Shown in pieces: positions 9,752 to 20,292 of a DNA stretch of 64,000 nucleotides. Made by a program: the position numbers and the translations under genes. Location: the NCBI RefSeq assembly GCF_001296045.1, contig NZ_LJHS01000045.1, positions 62,001-126,000 of the forward strand, read 5' to 3'. A model generated the notes under the pieces. It ran no database searches. It saw nothing but the letters and a program-made list of their open reading frames with translations, and had not been told where the DNA came from. Source of the DNA: Rhizobium sp. AAP43. Its GTDB lineage: Bacteria > Pseudomonadota > Alphaproteobacteria > Rhizobiales > Rhizobiaceae. Position 1 is the first letter of the stretch. Each line of letters starts with the position of its first letter.

Positions 9752-12301
9752 TTAGACCCCTGCCTTTGCGCCCTTGCCCGCCTCGGCCTCATCCTGCTGG
9801 AACGTCTCGGGACGCAGGTTGAAGGCGATCAGCACGGGACCGGCAATGTAGATCGACGAGAAGGTACCGATCAGGACGCCGGCGAGCATTGCGAAGGTGA
9901 AGGACGAGATCACTTCTCCGCCGAACATGTAGAGAGCCCCGAGTGCCAGAATGGTACTGCCCGCCGTCAAAACGGTTCGCGACAGCGTCTGGTTGATCGA
10001 GGTATCAATCATGATATCGAGCGGCATCTTCTTGTAGCGCCTGAGGTTTTCGCGCATGCGGTCATAGACGACGACGGTGTCATTCAGCGAGTAACCAATG
10101 ATCGTCAGGATCGCTGCGATGCTGGTCAGGTTGAACTCGATGCCGGTCAACACGAACAGGCCCAGCGTGAATATCACGTCGTGCAGGGTCGCGATGATGG
10201 CACCTACGGCAAACTGCCATTCGAAGCGGAACCAGATGTAGAGCAGGATACCGAACAATGCGACCGCGACACCGACGGTTGCCGTGAAGGTCAGATCGCT
10301 CGATACGGCCGGGCCGACCACTTCGACGCGGCGGAAGTCGTAATCTGCCTCCAGTTCGCCACGCACCTTGCTCAGCGCCGACTGCTCGGCATTCTCGCCG
10401 CCGTCCTGCGCTTGCAGGCGGATCAGCGCGCTCGATTCATCGCCGAAGCCCTGAGCCTGAACCTCGCCGAGGTTCAGCATGCTCAGGCGTTCGCGAATGT
10501 CCGAAAGATCGGCCGTGCCGTCACGGGCCTGAACCTCGATAATCGAACCACCCTTGAAATCGATACCAAGATTCATGCCGAGCGTTGCGAAACCAATCAC
10601 AGAGGCAATTGAGATCGCGATGGCCACGCCGAAATTTATCTTGCGCATCGCCATGAAGCGAATGTTGCGATTGTCGAAGAAGCCGGTGCGGACGCTGGTC
10701 GGAATGCCTTTCGGACGCTTCCAGCGATACCAGACAGCCATGAGCCAGAAGGTCAGTGTATAGGCGGTGAACAGCGTGGTGATGATCCCGATCGAGAGCG
10801 TCACCGCAAAACCGCGCACGGGGCCAGAGCCGAGGAAGAACAGGACGACGGCTGCAATCAATGTCGTCAAGTTGGCATCGAAGATGGTGGCAAACGCCTT
10901 CTTGAAACCGATATCGATCGCTTCAACCAGCTTTCGTCCGCCGCGCACTTCCTCGCGGATACGCTCATAGATCAGAACGTTGGAATCGACCGCCATGCCC
11001 ATAGTGAGCACGATACCGGCAATACCCGGCAAGGTGAGCGTTGAACCGATCAGCGACAAGCAGGCAATGATCATGACGATATTGGCGGCGAGCGCGATAT
11101 TCGCCATGACACCGAACGTGCCGTAGAAGGCGAGCATGAACACGACTACGGCGATGGCACCGATGACGCTTGCGGTCACGCCGGCATTGATCGAATCCTG
11201 GCCGAGCCCCGGACCGACCGTGCGCTCCTCGACGACGGTCAGTGTCGCGGGCAATGCACCGGCGCGCAGCAGGACAGCGAGATCGTTTGCACCTTCGATG
11301 GTGAAATTACCCGAGATCTGACCGGAACCGCCGATGATCGGCTCGCGGATCACGGGCGCCGAGATCACCTGATCGTCCAGCACGATGGCAAAAGGCCGAC
11401 CGACATTCTGCTGGGTCGCCTGGGCAAAGCGCTGCGAACCACGGGTGTCAAAGCGGAAGCTGACAACAGGCTCATTGCTGCGCTGATCGAAAACGGCCTG
11501 GGCATCGACGAGGTTTTCGCCGGAAATCAGGGCATTGCGTTCGACGAGATAGGGCACGGCCGGATCGTCTGTCGAATAGAGAACCTGCGACTGCGGCGGC
11601 GGACGGTTGTTCATCGCCTCGCTGACCGGCATGCTCGTATCGACCATATGGAAGGTGAGCTTGGCCGTCTGGTTGAGCAGATCCTTCAGGCGCTGCGGAT
11701 CGGTGAGACCCGGCACCTGCACGATGATGCGGTCATTGCCCTGGCGCTGGATCAGCGGTTCGGTCGTGCCGAGCTCGTCAACACGGCGGCGCACGACTTC
11801 CATCGACTGGGTCACGGCGGAGGATACCCGGTAATCGAGCCCCTCTTCCGTCAAGGCAAGGCGAATGGTGCCGTCGCCGGGCTGCTCCAGCGTCACCTCG
11901 ACCACCGTTCCACCCGTCAAACCGCCAACGCTGACCGGTTGGGTTAGAGTGTTGAGCGCGTCAGCAGCGGCCTGGACCTTGTCCGTATCCGTGATCCGAA
12001 CCTGAACCTGCTGACCGACGCCAGACAAGCCCGTGTAGCGGATCCCTGCATCCCTCAGCGTCTGGCGAACGTCACCGACGACCGTTTCCAGCCGTTCCTT
12101 GACGATATCCTGACGCTCCAGCTTGAGCATGATATGCGAGCCGCCCTGGAGGTCGAGACCGAGGGTCAGCTTGTGTCGCGGCACCCAGGAGGGCATCGCA
12201 TCCAGTTGTTCATCGCTGAAAGCATTGGGTAGCGCCAAGACGACGGCCAGGGCCACAAGCCCCCAGATCAGCAGTGTCTTCCAGCGAGAAAAATGGAGCA
12301 T
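9752..12301 (-). CDS. secDF: Fused protein translocase subunit SecDF
   Basis: An 849-residue fusion of SecD and SecF, the proton-driven accessory of the SecYEG translocon in the inner membrane. The SecD half starts with one membrane helix and the conserved TLGLDLQGGSHIMLKL (about 45-60), a large periplasmic region, then GMAVDSNVLIYERIREE. The SecF half has GIDFKGGSIIEV and SLNDTVVVYDRMREN. Twelve membrane segments are expected. yajC lies 60 nt upstream on the same strand. Length is normal for the fused form common in rhizobia. Confidence 0.95.
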   Translation of the reverse strand: MLHFSRWKTLLIWGLVALAVVLALPNAFSDEQLDAMPSWVPRHKLTLGLDLQGGSHIMLKLERQDIVKERLETVVGDVRQTLRDAGIRYTGLSGVGQQVQVRITDTDKVQAAADALNTLTQPVSVGGLTGGTVVEVTLEQPGDGTIRLALTEEGLDYRVSSAVTQSMEVVRRRVDELGTTEPLIQRQGNDRIIVQVPGLTDPQRLKDLLNQTAKLTFHMVDTSMPVSEAMNNRPPPQSQVLYSTDDPAVPYLVERNALISGENLVDAQAVFDQRSNEPVVSFRFDTRGSQRFAQATQQNVGRPFAIVLDDQVISAPVIREPIIGGSGQISGNFTIEGANDLAVLLRAGALPATLTVVEERTVGPGLGQDSINAGVTASVIGAIAVVVFMLAFYGTFGVMANIALAANIVMIIACLSLIGSTLTLPGIAGIVLTMGMAVDSNVLIYERIREEVRGGRKLVEAIDIGFKKAFATIFDANLTTLIAAVVLFFLGSGPVRGFAVTLSIGIITTLFTAYTLTFWLMAVWYRWKRPKGIPTSVRTGFFDNRNIRFMAMRKINFGVAIAISIASVIGFATLGMNLGIDFKGGSIIEVQARDGTADLSDIRERLSMLNLGEVQAQGFGDESSALIRLQAQDGGENAEQSALSKVRGELEADYDFRRVEVVGPAVSSDLTFTATVGVAVALFGILLYIWFRFEWQFAVGAIIATLHDVIFTLGLFVLTGIEFNLTSIAAILTIIGYSLNDTVVVYDRMRENLRRYKKMPLDIMIDTSINQTLSRTVLTAGSTILALGALYMFGGEVISSFTFAMLAGVLIGTFSSIYIAGPVLIAFNLRPETFQQDEAEAGKGAKAGV

Positions 12302-12361
12302 GGAAATCTCGATTTATGCAGAGGATATGGAAAAGGCCGGCATTCAGCCGGCCTCTCAAAC

Positions 12362-12709
12362 TCAGGCAGCGTTTTCGGCTTTGACCGGTTCGCCCTTGAC
12401 GCGGACTTCCGCCACGTACTGGCGCATGACGCGGACCTTCACGCCATCGGCGATCTCGGCTTCCAGCTCCTTGTCGTCGATAACCTTGGTCACCTTGGCA
12501 ATGATACCGCCGCCCATGACCACCTGGTCGCCACGACGGATGGAGGAGAGGGTTTCTTCACGCTTCTTCATCTGCGCGCGCTGCGGACGGATGAGGAAGA
12601 AGTACCAGACCACCATCAGCGGCGCGAACAGAAGCAGCATTTCGAAGCCCGAACCCATGGCGCTCGGTGCAGCGGCTGCATCCTGTGCAAAAGCCTGCGT
12701 GAATAACAT
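12362..12709 (-). CDS. yajC: Preprotein translocase subunit YajC
   Basis: A 115-residue inner-membrane protein, accessory to SecDF. One membrane segment (FEMLLLFAPLMVVWYFFLI, about 24-42) is followed by RPQRAQMKKREE, the basic YajC hallmark, and a small cytoplasmic domain (GDQVVMGGGIIAKV). It directly precedes secDF. The divergent neighbour is a DUF815 ATPase gene. Confidence 0.93.
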   Translation of the reverse strand: MLFTQAFAQDAAAAPSAMGSGFEMLLLFAPLMVVWYFFLIRPQRAQMKKREETLSSIRRGDQVVMGGGIIAKVTKVIDDKELEAEIADGVKVRVMRQYVAEVRVKGEPVKAENAA

Positions 12710-12913
12710 GAAAAACTCCTATGAAGCCAATTGGGAGACCCCCACGGACCCCCCTCGTTCAGGTCGCCGGAATATAGTGAGGAGCCATGCGAATGCAACA
12801 AAAACAGCGCCGGGCCGTACCAATTTCGTGGCGCCTGCTCTTTCTGACGTCAATTCCGCGTGATACCGCCGCTCAGACGCGTTGAATGCTGCCAGTTCGG
12901 AAGGAGAAGGGCC

Positions 12914-13786
12914 ATGACCGATCAGACGATTGCTGCATTGCTCGAAGAGGTTAGACGTCTCGCCAACGCGCTCGAACGGGTTGCGGGGCCGCCGCCGGGT
13001 CAGAACGACTGGGACGCCGCCGACTGTTTTGTCTGGAACCCGGCGCGCCAGCATCTCCAACCGGTTGTCAAACCGAACAGGGTCTCGCTATCGCTAATCC
13101 GCGGCGTCGACCATGTCCGCGATATCCTGCACGACAACACCCTGCGTTTTGCCGAGGGTTTTCCGGCCAACAACGTCCTTCTCTGGGGCGCGCGCGGCAT
13201 GGGTAAGTCTTCCCTGGTCAAGGCCGTGCATGCCGATATCCGCAAGGAGACCGGTCTGGCGCTGAAGCTTGTGGAAGTCCACCGCGAGGACACATCCACC
13301 CTCCCCGCCTTGCTCGACATCCTGAAGGCTGCGCCTCACAGGGTGCTGGTCTTCTGTGACGATCTCTCCTTCGACCACGACGATACGGCCTACAAATCAC
13401 TGAAGGCAGCCCTCGATGGCGGGATCGAGGGGCGGCCTGACAATGTGCTGTTCTACGCGACATCAAACCGCCGCCACCTCCTGCCGCGCCACATGATGGA
13501 GAACGAGCAGTCGACCGCCATCAATCCCTCTGAAGCGGTGGAGGAAAAGGTATCGCTTTCGGATCGCTTCGGGCTGTGGCTCGGTTTCCACAAATGCAGC
13601 CAGGACGACTATCTGACGATGATCGACGGCTATGCAGCGCATTTCGGCTTGCCACTCACCCAAGCAGAGCTGCACCACGAAGCGCTCGAATGGGCAACCA
13701 CGCGTGGTGGCCGATCCGGGCGCGTTGCCTGGCAATATATCCAGGATGCAGCCGGCCGCCACCGGATCAGCACGGACAGGGCCTAG
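12914..13786 (+). CDS. DUF815 AAA-type ATPase
   Basis: A 290-residue cytoplasmic ATPase with a Walker A motif GARGMGKSSL and Walker B-like VLVFCDDLSF, followed by YATSNRRHLLP and a C-terminal helical region. These are the marks of the DUF815 family, whose role is not established. The start at 12914 has AAGGAGAAGG just upstream; the longer frame from 12860 is less likely. It is divergent from yajC and convergent with the nlpD-like gene, with a shared bidirectional terminator. Confidence 0.88.
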   Translation: MTDQTIAALLEEVRRLANALERVAGPPPGQNDWDAADCFVWNPARQHLQPVVKPNRVSLSLIRGVDHVRDILHDNTLRFAEGFPANNVLLWGARGMGKSSLVKAVHADIRKETGLALKLVEVHREDTSTLPALLDILKAAPHRVLVFCDDLSFDHDDTAYKSLKAALDGGIEGRPDNVLFYATSNRRHLLPRHMMENEQSTAINPSEAVEEKVSLSDRFGLWLGFHKCSQDDYLTMIDGYAAHFGLPLTQAELHHEALEWATTRGGRSGRVAWQYIQDAAGRHRISTDRA

Positions 13787-13813
13787 CCGCCGGCACGCAA
13801 AACTATTGAAAAC

Positions 13814-13846
13814 AAAAAAGCCCGGAACGCAGGTTCCGGGCTTTTT
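13814..13846. terminator. Bidirectional terminator between the DUF815 and nlpD-like genes
   Basis: A-run, stem GCCCGGAAC / GTTCCGGGC with a 4-nt loop, T-run. It can serve both converging genes. Confidence 0.9.
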
Positions 13847-13867
13847 CACTTAGCTGGTACGAAATAC

Positions 13868-15406
13868 CTATTCCAGATAAGTGATTGGGTTGACCGGTGC
13901 TGCGTCCTTGCGGACTTCAAAATGCAGCATCGGGCGCTTGACGTTGCCGGTCATGCCGGAAGCACCGATGGTCTGGCCGCGCTGAACCTTCTGGCCGCGC
14001 TGCACCGAGAGGCTGTCCGCATGGCCGTAGACCGTCACCTTGCCGTCGTCGTGGCGGATCAGAACCGTGTTGCCCAGTTCCTTCAGGCCATTGCCGGCAT
14101 AGATGACGACGCCGTTTTCGGCAGCCTTGATCGGGGTGCCGCTCGGCACCGAGATCGCGATACCGTCGCTGCGCTTGCCATCGATATTGCCGCCAAAATT
14201 GGCGATGACAGCGCCGCGCGCCGGCCAGCGATACTTGCCGATGCCTGTGCCTTCCGGCGAGACATCATCCGACTTCACCGAGGCAACTTCCGTGACAGAC
14301 TTGGTCGCCGCAGGTGCGGCCTGAGCGGCCGGCTGCTGTGCGGCTGCAGTCTTCTGCGGTACCGAGGCAGTCTTCACCGGATCAGCCGAAGGAGTGGCGC
14401 TTGCAACCTGTGTCGGCTTTGCGCCGGAGGCAGGGATCGCAAGCGACTGGCCAATGCGGATATTGCCGGTCGACAGATTGTTGGCCCGCTTCAGTTCATC
14501 GACGCTCACGCCATGGGCCTGAGCGATGCGAATGAGGGAATCGCCAGGCTTGACTTCGTAAGAGCCCGAACCGGCTCCGGCCGCCGCCTTGCCGGCGGCA
14601 GAAGCGGTTGCATTCTGCTGCTTGTCGCGGCTGCCAGACGTGCCCGGAAGCACACCCAGGTTCTGCGGCTGGCCGTCCGGCAATCTCTGCTTGCCGCCAT
14701 TCATCGGCAGATTGTTGGCATCCGCCGAGGCTCTGGCCGCATTGACATTACCGCCGGAGGACGGGATCAGAACGAGCTGCCCGGGTGCGGCGTCAGAGGC
14801 CATGGTCAGGCCATTGGCCTTCAAGATTTCCCGTTCCGGCACGCCGTAACGGTTGGCCAGGGTCGCAATGGTTTCACCCGGACGCAGGGTCACGCGGGCA
14901 GCACTCTGCTTGGACCAGTTGCCGTTGCCAGGCGTTGTCGCGGTCGATGCAGGCTCCTGCAGCGTCTGCGACGGGGCTGCCATTGCCATATTGCCGTTCT
15001 GGCTGGCCGACGCGCTCGAAGGCGTGCTCGGGAATGGCTGAGACATGGCTTCTGCGCGCGAACCCAGCGGCCCTGTCGACGCCGATGTCCCCGGCGGGGG
15101 CGCGAGTTCGCCGCGCTGGATCGACGACGGCGTGCTGGCGGCGCGGGCCGAGGCCTGCTCGTATCCGCCGGAAACTGGGGCCGCCTGCGCTACGGGCTGC
15201 TGCGCATAGCCGCCGCCACCGCCAATATCCTGCTGCGGAACGGGCGCCTGGCGCGGAATCGAGGCTGTCGTCAGGGTATCGGTCGAGAAGACGGAACTGA
15301 AACGAGAGGCATCGGAACTGCAACCGGCTGCCGTACTCGCCAGAAGGACGGCGCCACAGAGACGGGCGACCGACGAAGCTGCTTTTGGCGATACACTTTT
15401 ACGCAT
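13868..15406 (-). CDS. nlpD: NlpD-like lipoprotein: two LysM domains and a degenerate M23 (LytM) domain
   Basis: A 512-residue probable lipoprotein (signal ending STAAGC, lipidated Cys about 29). A low-complexity linker is followed by LysM domains at about 171-214 and 283-325 and an M23 domain at about 394-505. The M23 zinc ligands look mostly lost: the HxGxD position reads SDGIA (413-417) and the HxHFE position reads MLHFE, leaving His462 and His495. This suggests an activator of murein amidases, like NlpD/EnvC, not a peptidase. It sits after surE and pcm, as in the enterobacterial surE-pcm-nlpD order. Start 15406 is chosen for the signal; 15445 is possible. Confidence 0.88.
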   Translation of the reverse strand: MRKSVSPKAASSVARLCGAVLLASTAAGCSSDASRFSSVFSTDTLTTASIPRQAPVPQQDIGGGGGYAQQPVAQAAPVSGGYEQASARAASTPSSIQRGELAPPPGTSASTGPLGSRAEAMSQPFPSTPSSASASQNGNMAMAAPSQTLQEPASTATTPGNGNWSKQSAARVTLRPGETIATLANRYGVPEREILKANGLTMASDAAPGQLVLIPSSGGNVNAARASADANNLPMNGGKQRLPDGQPQNLGVLPGTSGSRDKQQNATASAAGKAAAGAGSGSYEVKPGDSLIRIAQAHGVSVDELKRANNLSTGNIRIGQSLAIPASGAKPTQVASATPSADPVKTASVPQKTAAAQQPAAQAAPAATKSVTEVASVKSDDVSPEGTGIGKYRWPARGAVIANFGGNIDGKRSDGIAISVPSGTPIKAAENGVVIYAGNGLKELGNTVLIRHDDGKVTVYGHADSLSVQRGQKVQRGQTIGASGMTGNVKRPMLHFEVRKDAAPVNPITYLE

Positions 15407-15563
15407 GACTCGACCCACATGTGACACAGTTTGAAGTGGGTCCATTAAACCGCGTTAGTGTTACTGGTCAGTTAACCCTGCGGAATCCTTGGCAAGGAAT
15501 TCGCCATTGGCGACATTTTCCGCCATCTGCGCTCAATCTTTCGCCGCTGCAGTGGGGATGGGC

Positions 15564-16217
15564 TCAGAGCTGAAGCGCAATCCTCGGCTGCAACGGCAGG
15601 AATGGGACGTCAAAGAGGTCCTCACGCTCGAAACGACTGCCGGTCTTGGTCAGTCGGACCATGACGCAGCGGTTTTCCTCAACCATCAGCGGCGCGAGCA
15701 ACATGCCGCCGGACACAAGCTGTTCGGCAAAAAAGCGGGGCATGACCGGATAGGCAGCCGTTGCAATGATGCGGTCAAAGGTCCCCTCGCCCGGAAGCCC
15801 ATGGGACCCGTCGAACTGGCGAAGGATCACATTGCGCAAGCCCAGCGTCTCCAGTCGCCTCTGGGCGTCCTGGATCAGCGTCTTATAGCGTTCGATCGAG
15901 ATCACGCGTTCAGCCAAACGTCCGAGCACCGCCGTCATGAAACCGCTACCTGTGCCGATCTCAAGTACCCGATGCCCCGGCTTGACCTGCAGCATCGACA
16001 GGAGACGAACCGCCAGATCGGCGCCTTCGATGAACTGGCCACAGGCAATCGGCACCGAGCGGCTGGAATAGGCGCTGCTGGAATATTCCGGCGCAACGAA
16101 GGTCGAGCGCGGCGTCTGTTCGACAGCCGTCAGCAGATCCAGATTGGTGATACCTTCGCCGCGCAATCTCAAGACCAAGGCGGCAAAGCCTTCGCGCTCC
16201 AGAAGCTGCGATCTCAC
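15564..16217 (-). CDS. pcm: Protein-L-isoaspartate O-methyltransferase
   Basis: A 217-residue SAM-dependent enzyme that repairs isoaspartyl residues. The SAM site is [15 protein letters not shown] (about 83-97), preceded by the family motif [32 protein letters not shown] follows. Its start overlaps the surE stop by 4 nt (ATGA), so the two are translationally coupled. A second, more divergent paralogue is at 39222-39893. Confidence 0.94.
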   Translation of the reverse strand: MRSQLLEREGFAALVLRLRGEGITNLDLLTAVEQTPRSTFVAPEYSSSAYSSRSVPIACGQFIEGADLAVRLLSMLQVKPGHRVLEIGTGSGFMTAVLGRLAERVISIERYKTLIQDAQRRLETLGLRNVILRQFDGSHGLPGEGTFDRIIATAAYPVMPRFFAEQLVSGGMLLAPLMVEENRCVMVRLTKTGSRFEREDLFDVPFLPLQPRIALQL

Positions 16218-16984
16218 GCATCGTCTCCGCCGGCAATGGCAGCCGCAACCAGATCCTGGACGGCATAATCCGTCATATCGAGCTTGAGTGGCGTCACCGA
16301 AATCTTGTTGGACCGCAGCGCATGGATATCCGTGCCCGCGCGGAAATTGCCCTTCCGGTCGCCGAATTTCAGCCAGAAATACGGCAGTCCGCGTCCATCG
16401 TGCCGCTCCTCGACGCTGAGACCAAAATCCAGCTTGCCCTGCGCCGTCACATCAACGCCCTGCACTTCGGCTGGCTCGCAGTTAGGGAAATTCAGGTTGA
16501 GAAAGGTACCCGGCGGGAGATCCAGCTGGCAAAGCTTACGGATCAGGTCCGGCGCCAGAGCCTCGGCCGTATGGAAAGGGATCGGCGTACCGGCTGCGTA
16601 GCTATAGGCCTGGCTGAGCGCAATCGACCGCACGCCGTGAACCGTACCTTCAATGGCACCCGCCACAGTACCGGAATAGGTGACATCGTCAGCAATGTTG
16701 CCGCCAGCATTCACCCCGGAGAGTACGAGATCAGGCTTGCGATCGAGAACCTTACGGATCGCCATGATGACGCAATCGGTCGGCGTCCCGCGCAGCGCAA
16801 AACGCTGATCGCCAAGTTCGCGCAGCCTGAGCGGCTCCGACAGCGTCAACGAATGGGCGAGCCCGCTCTGATCCGTCTCGGGAGCCACCACCCAGACATC
16901 GTCCGAGAGACTGCGGGCAATGCGTTCCAGCGAGGCAAGACCCGGCGCATGAATACCGTCGTCATTGGTCAGCAGAATACGCAT
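16214..16984 (-). CDS. surE: 5'/3'-nucleotidase SurE
   Basis: A 256-residue metal-dependent nucleotidase/exopolyphosphatase. The N-terminal [15 protein letters not shown] holds the acidic metal ligands, [22 protein letters not shown] is the central signature, and [13 protein letters not shown] lies in the C-terminal half. Normal length. It lies 31 nt downstream of serS and overlaps pcm, forming a serS-surE-pcm-nlpD run. Confidence 0.96.
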   Translation of the reverse strand: MRILLTNDDGIHAPGLASLERIARSLSDDVWVVAPETDQSGLAHSLTLSEPLRLRELGDQRFALRGTPTDCVIMAIRKVLDRKPDLVLSGVNAGGNIADDVTYSGTVAGAIEGTVHGVRSIALSQAYSYAAGTPIPFHTAEALAPDLIRKLCQLDLPPGTFLNLNFPNCEPAEVQGVDVTAQGKLDFGLSVEERHDGRGLPYFWLKFGDRKGNFRAGTDIHALRSNKISVTPLKLDMTDYAVQDLVAAAIAGGDDA

Positions 16985-17015
16985 GGCCGCCGTTTCCCCT
17001 TTGTCTGCCCTTTGA

Positions 17016-18299
17016 TCAGGCTGCCTTATCGATACGCTTGATCCCGCCCATGTAGGGCAGGAGCACGTCCGGCACAGTGATCGAGCCGTCTTCGTTCAAG
17101 TAGTTTTCCATGACCGCGATCAGGCAGCGGCCAACCGCCGTGCCCGAGCCGTTCAGCGTGTGCACGAAGGTCGTGCCCTTGCCGTCCTTGTTGCGATAAC
17201 GAGCATTCATCCGGCGCGCCTGGAAATCACCGCAGACCGAGCAGGACGAGATTTCGCGATAGGTATTCTGCCCCGGCAGCCACACTTCAAGGTCATAGGT
17301 CTTGCGCGAGCCGAAGCCCATGTCGCCTGTGCAAAGCGTCATTGTGCGGAAATGCAGGCCGAGCCGCTTCAGCACTTCCTCGGCGCAAGCCGTCATCCGC
17401 TCGTGCTCGGCAATCGAGCTTTCCGCGTCGGTGATCGAGACGAGTTCGCACTTCCAGAACTGGTGCTGGCGCAGCATGCCGCGCGTATCACGGCCGGCCG
17501 AACCCGCTTCCGAACGGAAAGACGGGGTGAGCGCGGTGAAACGCAGCGGCAGCTTCTCCTGGTCGAGAATTTCACCAGCCACGAGATTGGTCAGCGTCAC
17601 CTCGGCGGTCGGGATGAGGTAGCGGCTGTCCGTGGTCTTGAACAGGTCTTCCTCAAACTTCGGCAGGTTGCCGGTACCGAAGAGCGCCTCGGCACGCACC
17701 AGAAGCGGCGACGACACTTCCGTGTAGCCATGCTCTGACGTGTGCAGGTCGATCATGAACTGGCCGATGGCGCGCTCGAGACGCGCCAGCTGGCTGGTCA
17801 GCACCGTGAAACGCGAGCCGGAGAGTTTGGCAGCGCGTTCGAAATCCATGTAGCCGAGGCCTTCGCCGATCTCGAAATGCTCAAGCGGCTTGTGGTTCCA
17901 GGTCGGCTTGTCACCAGTGACGCGGGCGACGACATTGTCGTGCTCGTCGCGGCCAACCGGCACGTCGTCATGGGGAATGTTCGGGATGCGCGACAGCGCG
18001 TCGTTGAGTTCAGCGGTGAGCTGGCGCTCTTCTTCTTCAGCAGCCGGCAGCGTGTCCTTCAGCGAGGCCACTTCAGCCTTCAGCTTTTCGGCCAGCTCCA
18101 CGTTCTGTTGCGCCATGGCGGCGCCGATTTCCTTGGAGGCGCTGTTGCGGCGCGACTGCATGTCCTGCATCGCCTGGGCAACGGTCCGGCGCTTCTGGTC
18201 GAGCGCGATCAGGGATGCCGAAAGCGGCTCAGCGCCTCGTTTGGCAAGAGCGGCGTCGAGAGCTTCGGGATTGTCGCGGATCCACTTGATATCGAGCAT
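17016..18299 (-). CDS. serS: Seryl-tRNA synthetase
   Basis: A 427-residue class II synthetase that charges tRNA-Ser. The N-terminal [18 protein letters not shown] leads into a long coiled-coil arm (about 30-100) that contacts the tRNA. The catalytic core has [20 protein letters not shown] (motif 2) and [17 protein letters not shown] (motif 3). The start at 18299 is the conserved one; an extension to 18518 would overlap tatC and is rejected. Confidence 0.96.
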   Translation of the reverse strand: MLDIKWIRDNPEALDAALAKRGAEPLSASLIALDQKRRTVAQAMQDMQSRRNSASKEIGAAMAQQNVELAEKLKAEVASLKDTLPAAEEEERQLTAELNDALSRIPNIPHDDVPVGRDEHDNVVARVTGDKPTWNHKPLEHFEIGEGLGYMDFERAAKLSGSRFTVLTSQLARLERAIGQFMIDLHTSEHGYTEVSSPLLVRAEALFGTGNLPKFEEDLFKTTDSRYLIPTAEVTLTNLVAGEILDQEKLPLRFTALTPSFRSEAGSAGRDTRGMLRQHQFWKCELVSITDAESSIAEHERMTACAEEVLKRLGLHFRTMTLCTGDMGFGSRKTYDLEVWLPGQNTYREISSCSVCGDFQARRMNARYRNKDGKGTTFVHTLNGSGTAVGRCLIAVMENYLNEDGSITVPDVLLPYMGGIKRIDKAA

Positions 18300-18405
18300 G
18301 ATCGTTCCAGGTCTTTGATCTCGACCGGGATCGGAGAGGGCCGGCGGCCATGTCCGGCCCCATGTCGGCATGGGTTGATGTGGCGATGGATAGACGGATG
18401 TCCGG

Positions 18406-19215
18406 CTATTCCTCGTCGCTTGCGGACGCTTCAGCGACTGCAGTGCCTGCACGGCTTCGTTCCACGAGTCGTGCCGCGTAGATAGCCACCTCGTAGAGAA
18501 GGATTGTCGGCAGCGCAAGACCGATCTGGGAGAGCGGATCTGGCGGTGTCAGGACGGCGGCAACGACGAAGGCGACGACGATGAAATATTTCCGCTTCTC
18601 GGCCAGCCACTGGCTTTCCAGAATCCCGACCCGGGCCAGAAGCGTGGTGACCACCGGCAACTGGAAGACGAGGCCGAAGGAGAAGACCAGCGTCATGATC
18701 AGGCTCAGATATTCCGAGACCTTGGGCAGAAGCGAGATGGCTACGCCGCCTTCTTCCGGTGCCTGCTGCATGGCGAGGAAGAACCACATGACCATCGGCG
18801 TGAAGAAGAAATAGACGAGCGAGGCGCCCAGCAGGAAAAGCAAGGGAGAGGCGATCAGGAACGGCAGGAAGGCGGCTCGTTCATTCTTGTAGAGGCCGGG
18901 GGCAACGAATTTGTAGACCTGCGCCGCAATCACCGGAAAGGCGATAACCATGGCGCCAAAGGCGGCAACCTTCACCTGGGTAAAGAAGAACTCCTGCGGT
19001 GCCGTGTAGATCAGTTCCGCCTTGCTGAGATCCAGCCCCGCCCAGAGCACCGCCCACTTATAGGGAATGACGAGAATGTTGAACAGCGCCTTGGCGAAGT
19101 AGAAGCAGACCAGAAAGGCGACGAAAAAAGCGCCCAGCGCCCAGATCAGCCGGGTGCGCAGTTCGATCAGATGCTCGATCAACGGCTGTGGCTTATCCTC
19201 GATGTCGATCGTCAT
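18406..19215 (-). CDS. tatC: Sec-independent protein translocase subunit TatC
   Basis: A 269-residue inner-membrane protein with about six membrane segments; it recognises twin-arginine signal peptides. [15 protein letters not shown] near the N-terminus and [10 protein letters not shown] in the fifth helix region are conserved. Its start overlaps the tatB stop by 4 nt. Together with tatA and tatB it forms a complete Tat operon. Confidence 0.96.
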   Translation of the reverse strand: MTIDIEDKPQPLIEHLIELRTRLIWALGAFFVAFLVCFYFAKALFNILVIPYKWAVLWAGLDLSKAELIYTAPQEFFFTQVKVAAFGAMVIAFPVIAAQVYKFVAPGLYKNERAAFLPFLIASPLLFLLGASLVYFFFTPMVMWFFLAMQQAPEEGGVAISLLPKVSEYLSLIMTLVFSFGLVFQLPVVTTLLARVGILESQWLAEKRKYFIVVAFVVAAVLTPPDPLSQIGLALPTILLYEVAIYAARLVERSRAGTAVAEASASDEE

Positions 19216-19943
19216 GCGCGATCCTCACTCTTGGTCTTACGCGGCTTTGCAGCCGGCTTCGCGACAGACTTTGTCTCTGCCGGTGCGGCAGAAGATGCGG
19301 CTTTCCGGGTTTTCTTCGGCGCAGCTTCAGCTTCGGCTACGGGCAGAGCGGGTTTGGCTTTGGCGACAGCCGGCTTTTTCGCGGCTGCCTTCTTCGCCAC
19401 AGCCGGCGCTACGCTGGACGGTGCTGAACTGGCGGGCGATGCAGCGGCAACAGCGGCCGTTGGCACTGTGGTAGCAGCAGCGGGTGTTGGCACCGATGCA
19501 GCGGGGCGCAGTTCTGCGGGCGGTTCACCCAATCCAACCGGCAATTCGGGCAGAATGGAGTTCTGAACGCTCGCCCCGTCCAAGTGCCCCTCGCCCGCCG
19601 TGATCGGCGTGCCCGACGGAGCGCTCGCCTTCGGCTCGTAGCGCGTCTGGCGCTCGAGGTCGGACTTGATGTCCTGCCCCATCTGACGCAACGGATTGAA
19701 GGTTTCACGAATGCTATTGGCCGGATTGAGCGAGCGGATGTCGTCGACCGATTTTTTCAGGTCGTCGAGTTCCGCCTCGCGCAGGGCTTCGTCAAACTGG
19801 CTCCGGAATTCACCCGCCGTCTGGCGCAGCCGTTTCGTCATCTTTCCGAAGGCCCGGATCATCGGCGGCAGGTCCTTTGGACCCACTACCACGATCAGGA
19901 TGACCGCAATCACCAAAAGCTCGGTCCAGCCAATATCCAGCAT
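19212..19943 (-). CDS. tatB: Sec-independent protein translocase subunit TatB
   Basis: A 243-residue protein: an N-terminal membrane helix (MLDIGWTELLVIAVILIVVV), the hinge GPKDLPPMIRAFGK, an amphipathic helix, then a long Ala/Pro/Lys-rich tail (about 130-243) ending in Lys-rich repeats. The tail is longer than in E. coli TatB (about 170 residues) but typical of rhizobia. The start at 19943 puts the helix at the N-terminus. It lies between tatA and tatC. Confidence 0.94.
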   Translation of the reverse strand: MLDIGWTELLVIAVILIVVVGPKDLPPMIRAFGKMTKRLRQTAGEFRSQFDEALREAELDDLKKSVDDIRSLNPANSIRETFNPLRQMGQDIKSDLERQTRYEPKASAPSGTPITAGEGHLDGASVQNSILPELPVGLGEPPAELRPAASVPTPAAATTVPTAAVAAASPASSAPSSVAPAVAKKAAAKKPAVAKAKPALPVAEAEAAPKKTRKAASSAAPAETKSVAKPAAKPRKTKSEDRA

Positions 19944-20057
19944 TCCATCGGGCTCCTGATGCCGAGACGGGGCGCCGCCTGCGGGCGCCGGCATTGCCAC
20001 ACTTCCATATAAACACGGGCAGCCGAGGGGCCGCCCGTGCCATGACCACCGGTCAAA

Positions 20058-20273
20058 TTACTTGATTTCGTCGCCCTTGTGGTCGACCGTCTTCGGAGAA
20101 ACCGTCGAAGCCGTCGACGTCACATCCTTGTCGTCGTCCTCGCTGATGCCCTTCTTGAAGCTCTTGATGCCCTTGGCGACATCACCCATCAGTTCCGGGA
20201 TCTTCCCGCGACCGAAGAGAAGCAGGACGATCGCCAGTACGATGATCCAGTGCCAAATGCTAAACGAACCCAT
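20058..20273 (-). CDS. tatA: Sec-independent protein translocase subunit TatA
   Basis: A 71-residue protein with an N-terminal membrane helix ([17 protein letters not shown]), the [20 protein letters not shown] hinge and amphipathic helix, and an acidic tail. TatA oligomers form the export pore. First gene of tatABC. Confidence 0.95.
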   Translation of the reverse strand: MGSFSIWHWIIVLAIVLLLFGRGKIPELMGDVAKGIKSFKKGISEDDDKDVTSTASTVSPKTVDHKGDEIK

Positions 20274-20292
20274 GCCTGCAACTCCTTGAGCG

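Noticed and set aside
13922..15424. 500-codon plus-strand frame across the nlpD-like gene
   Set aside because: Arg-rich antisense shadow without homology.
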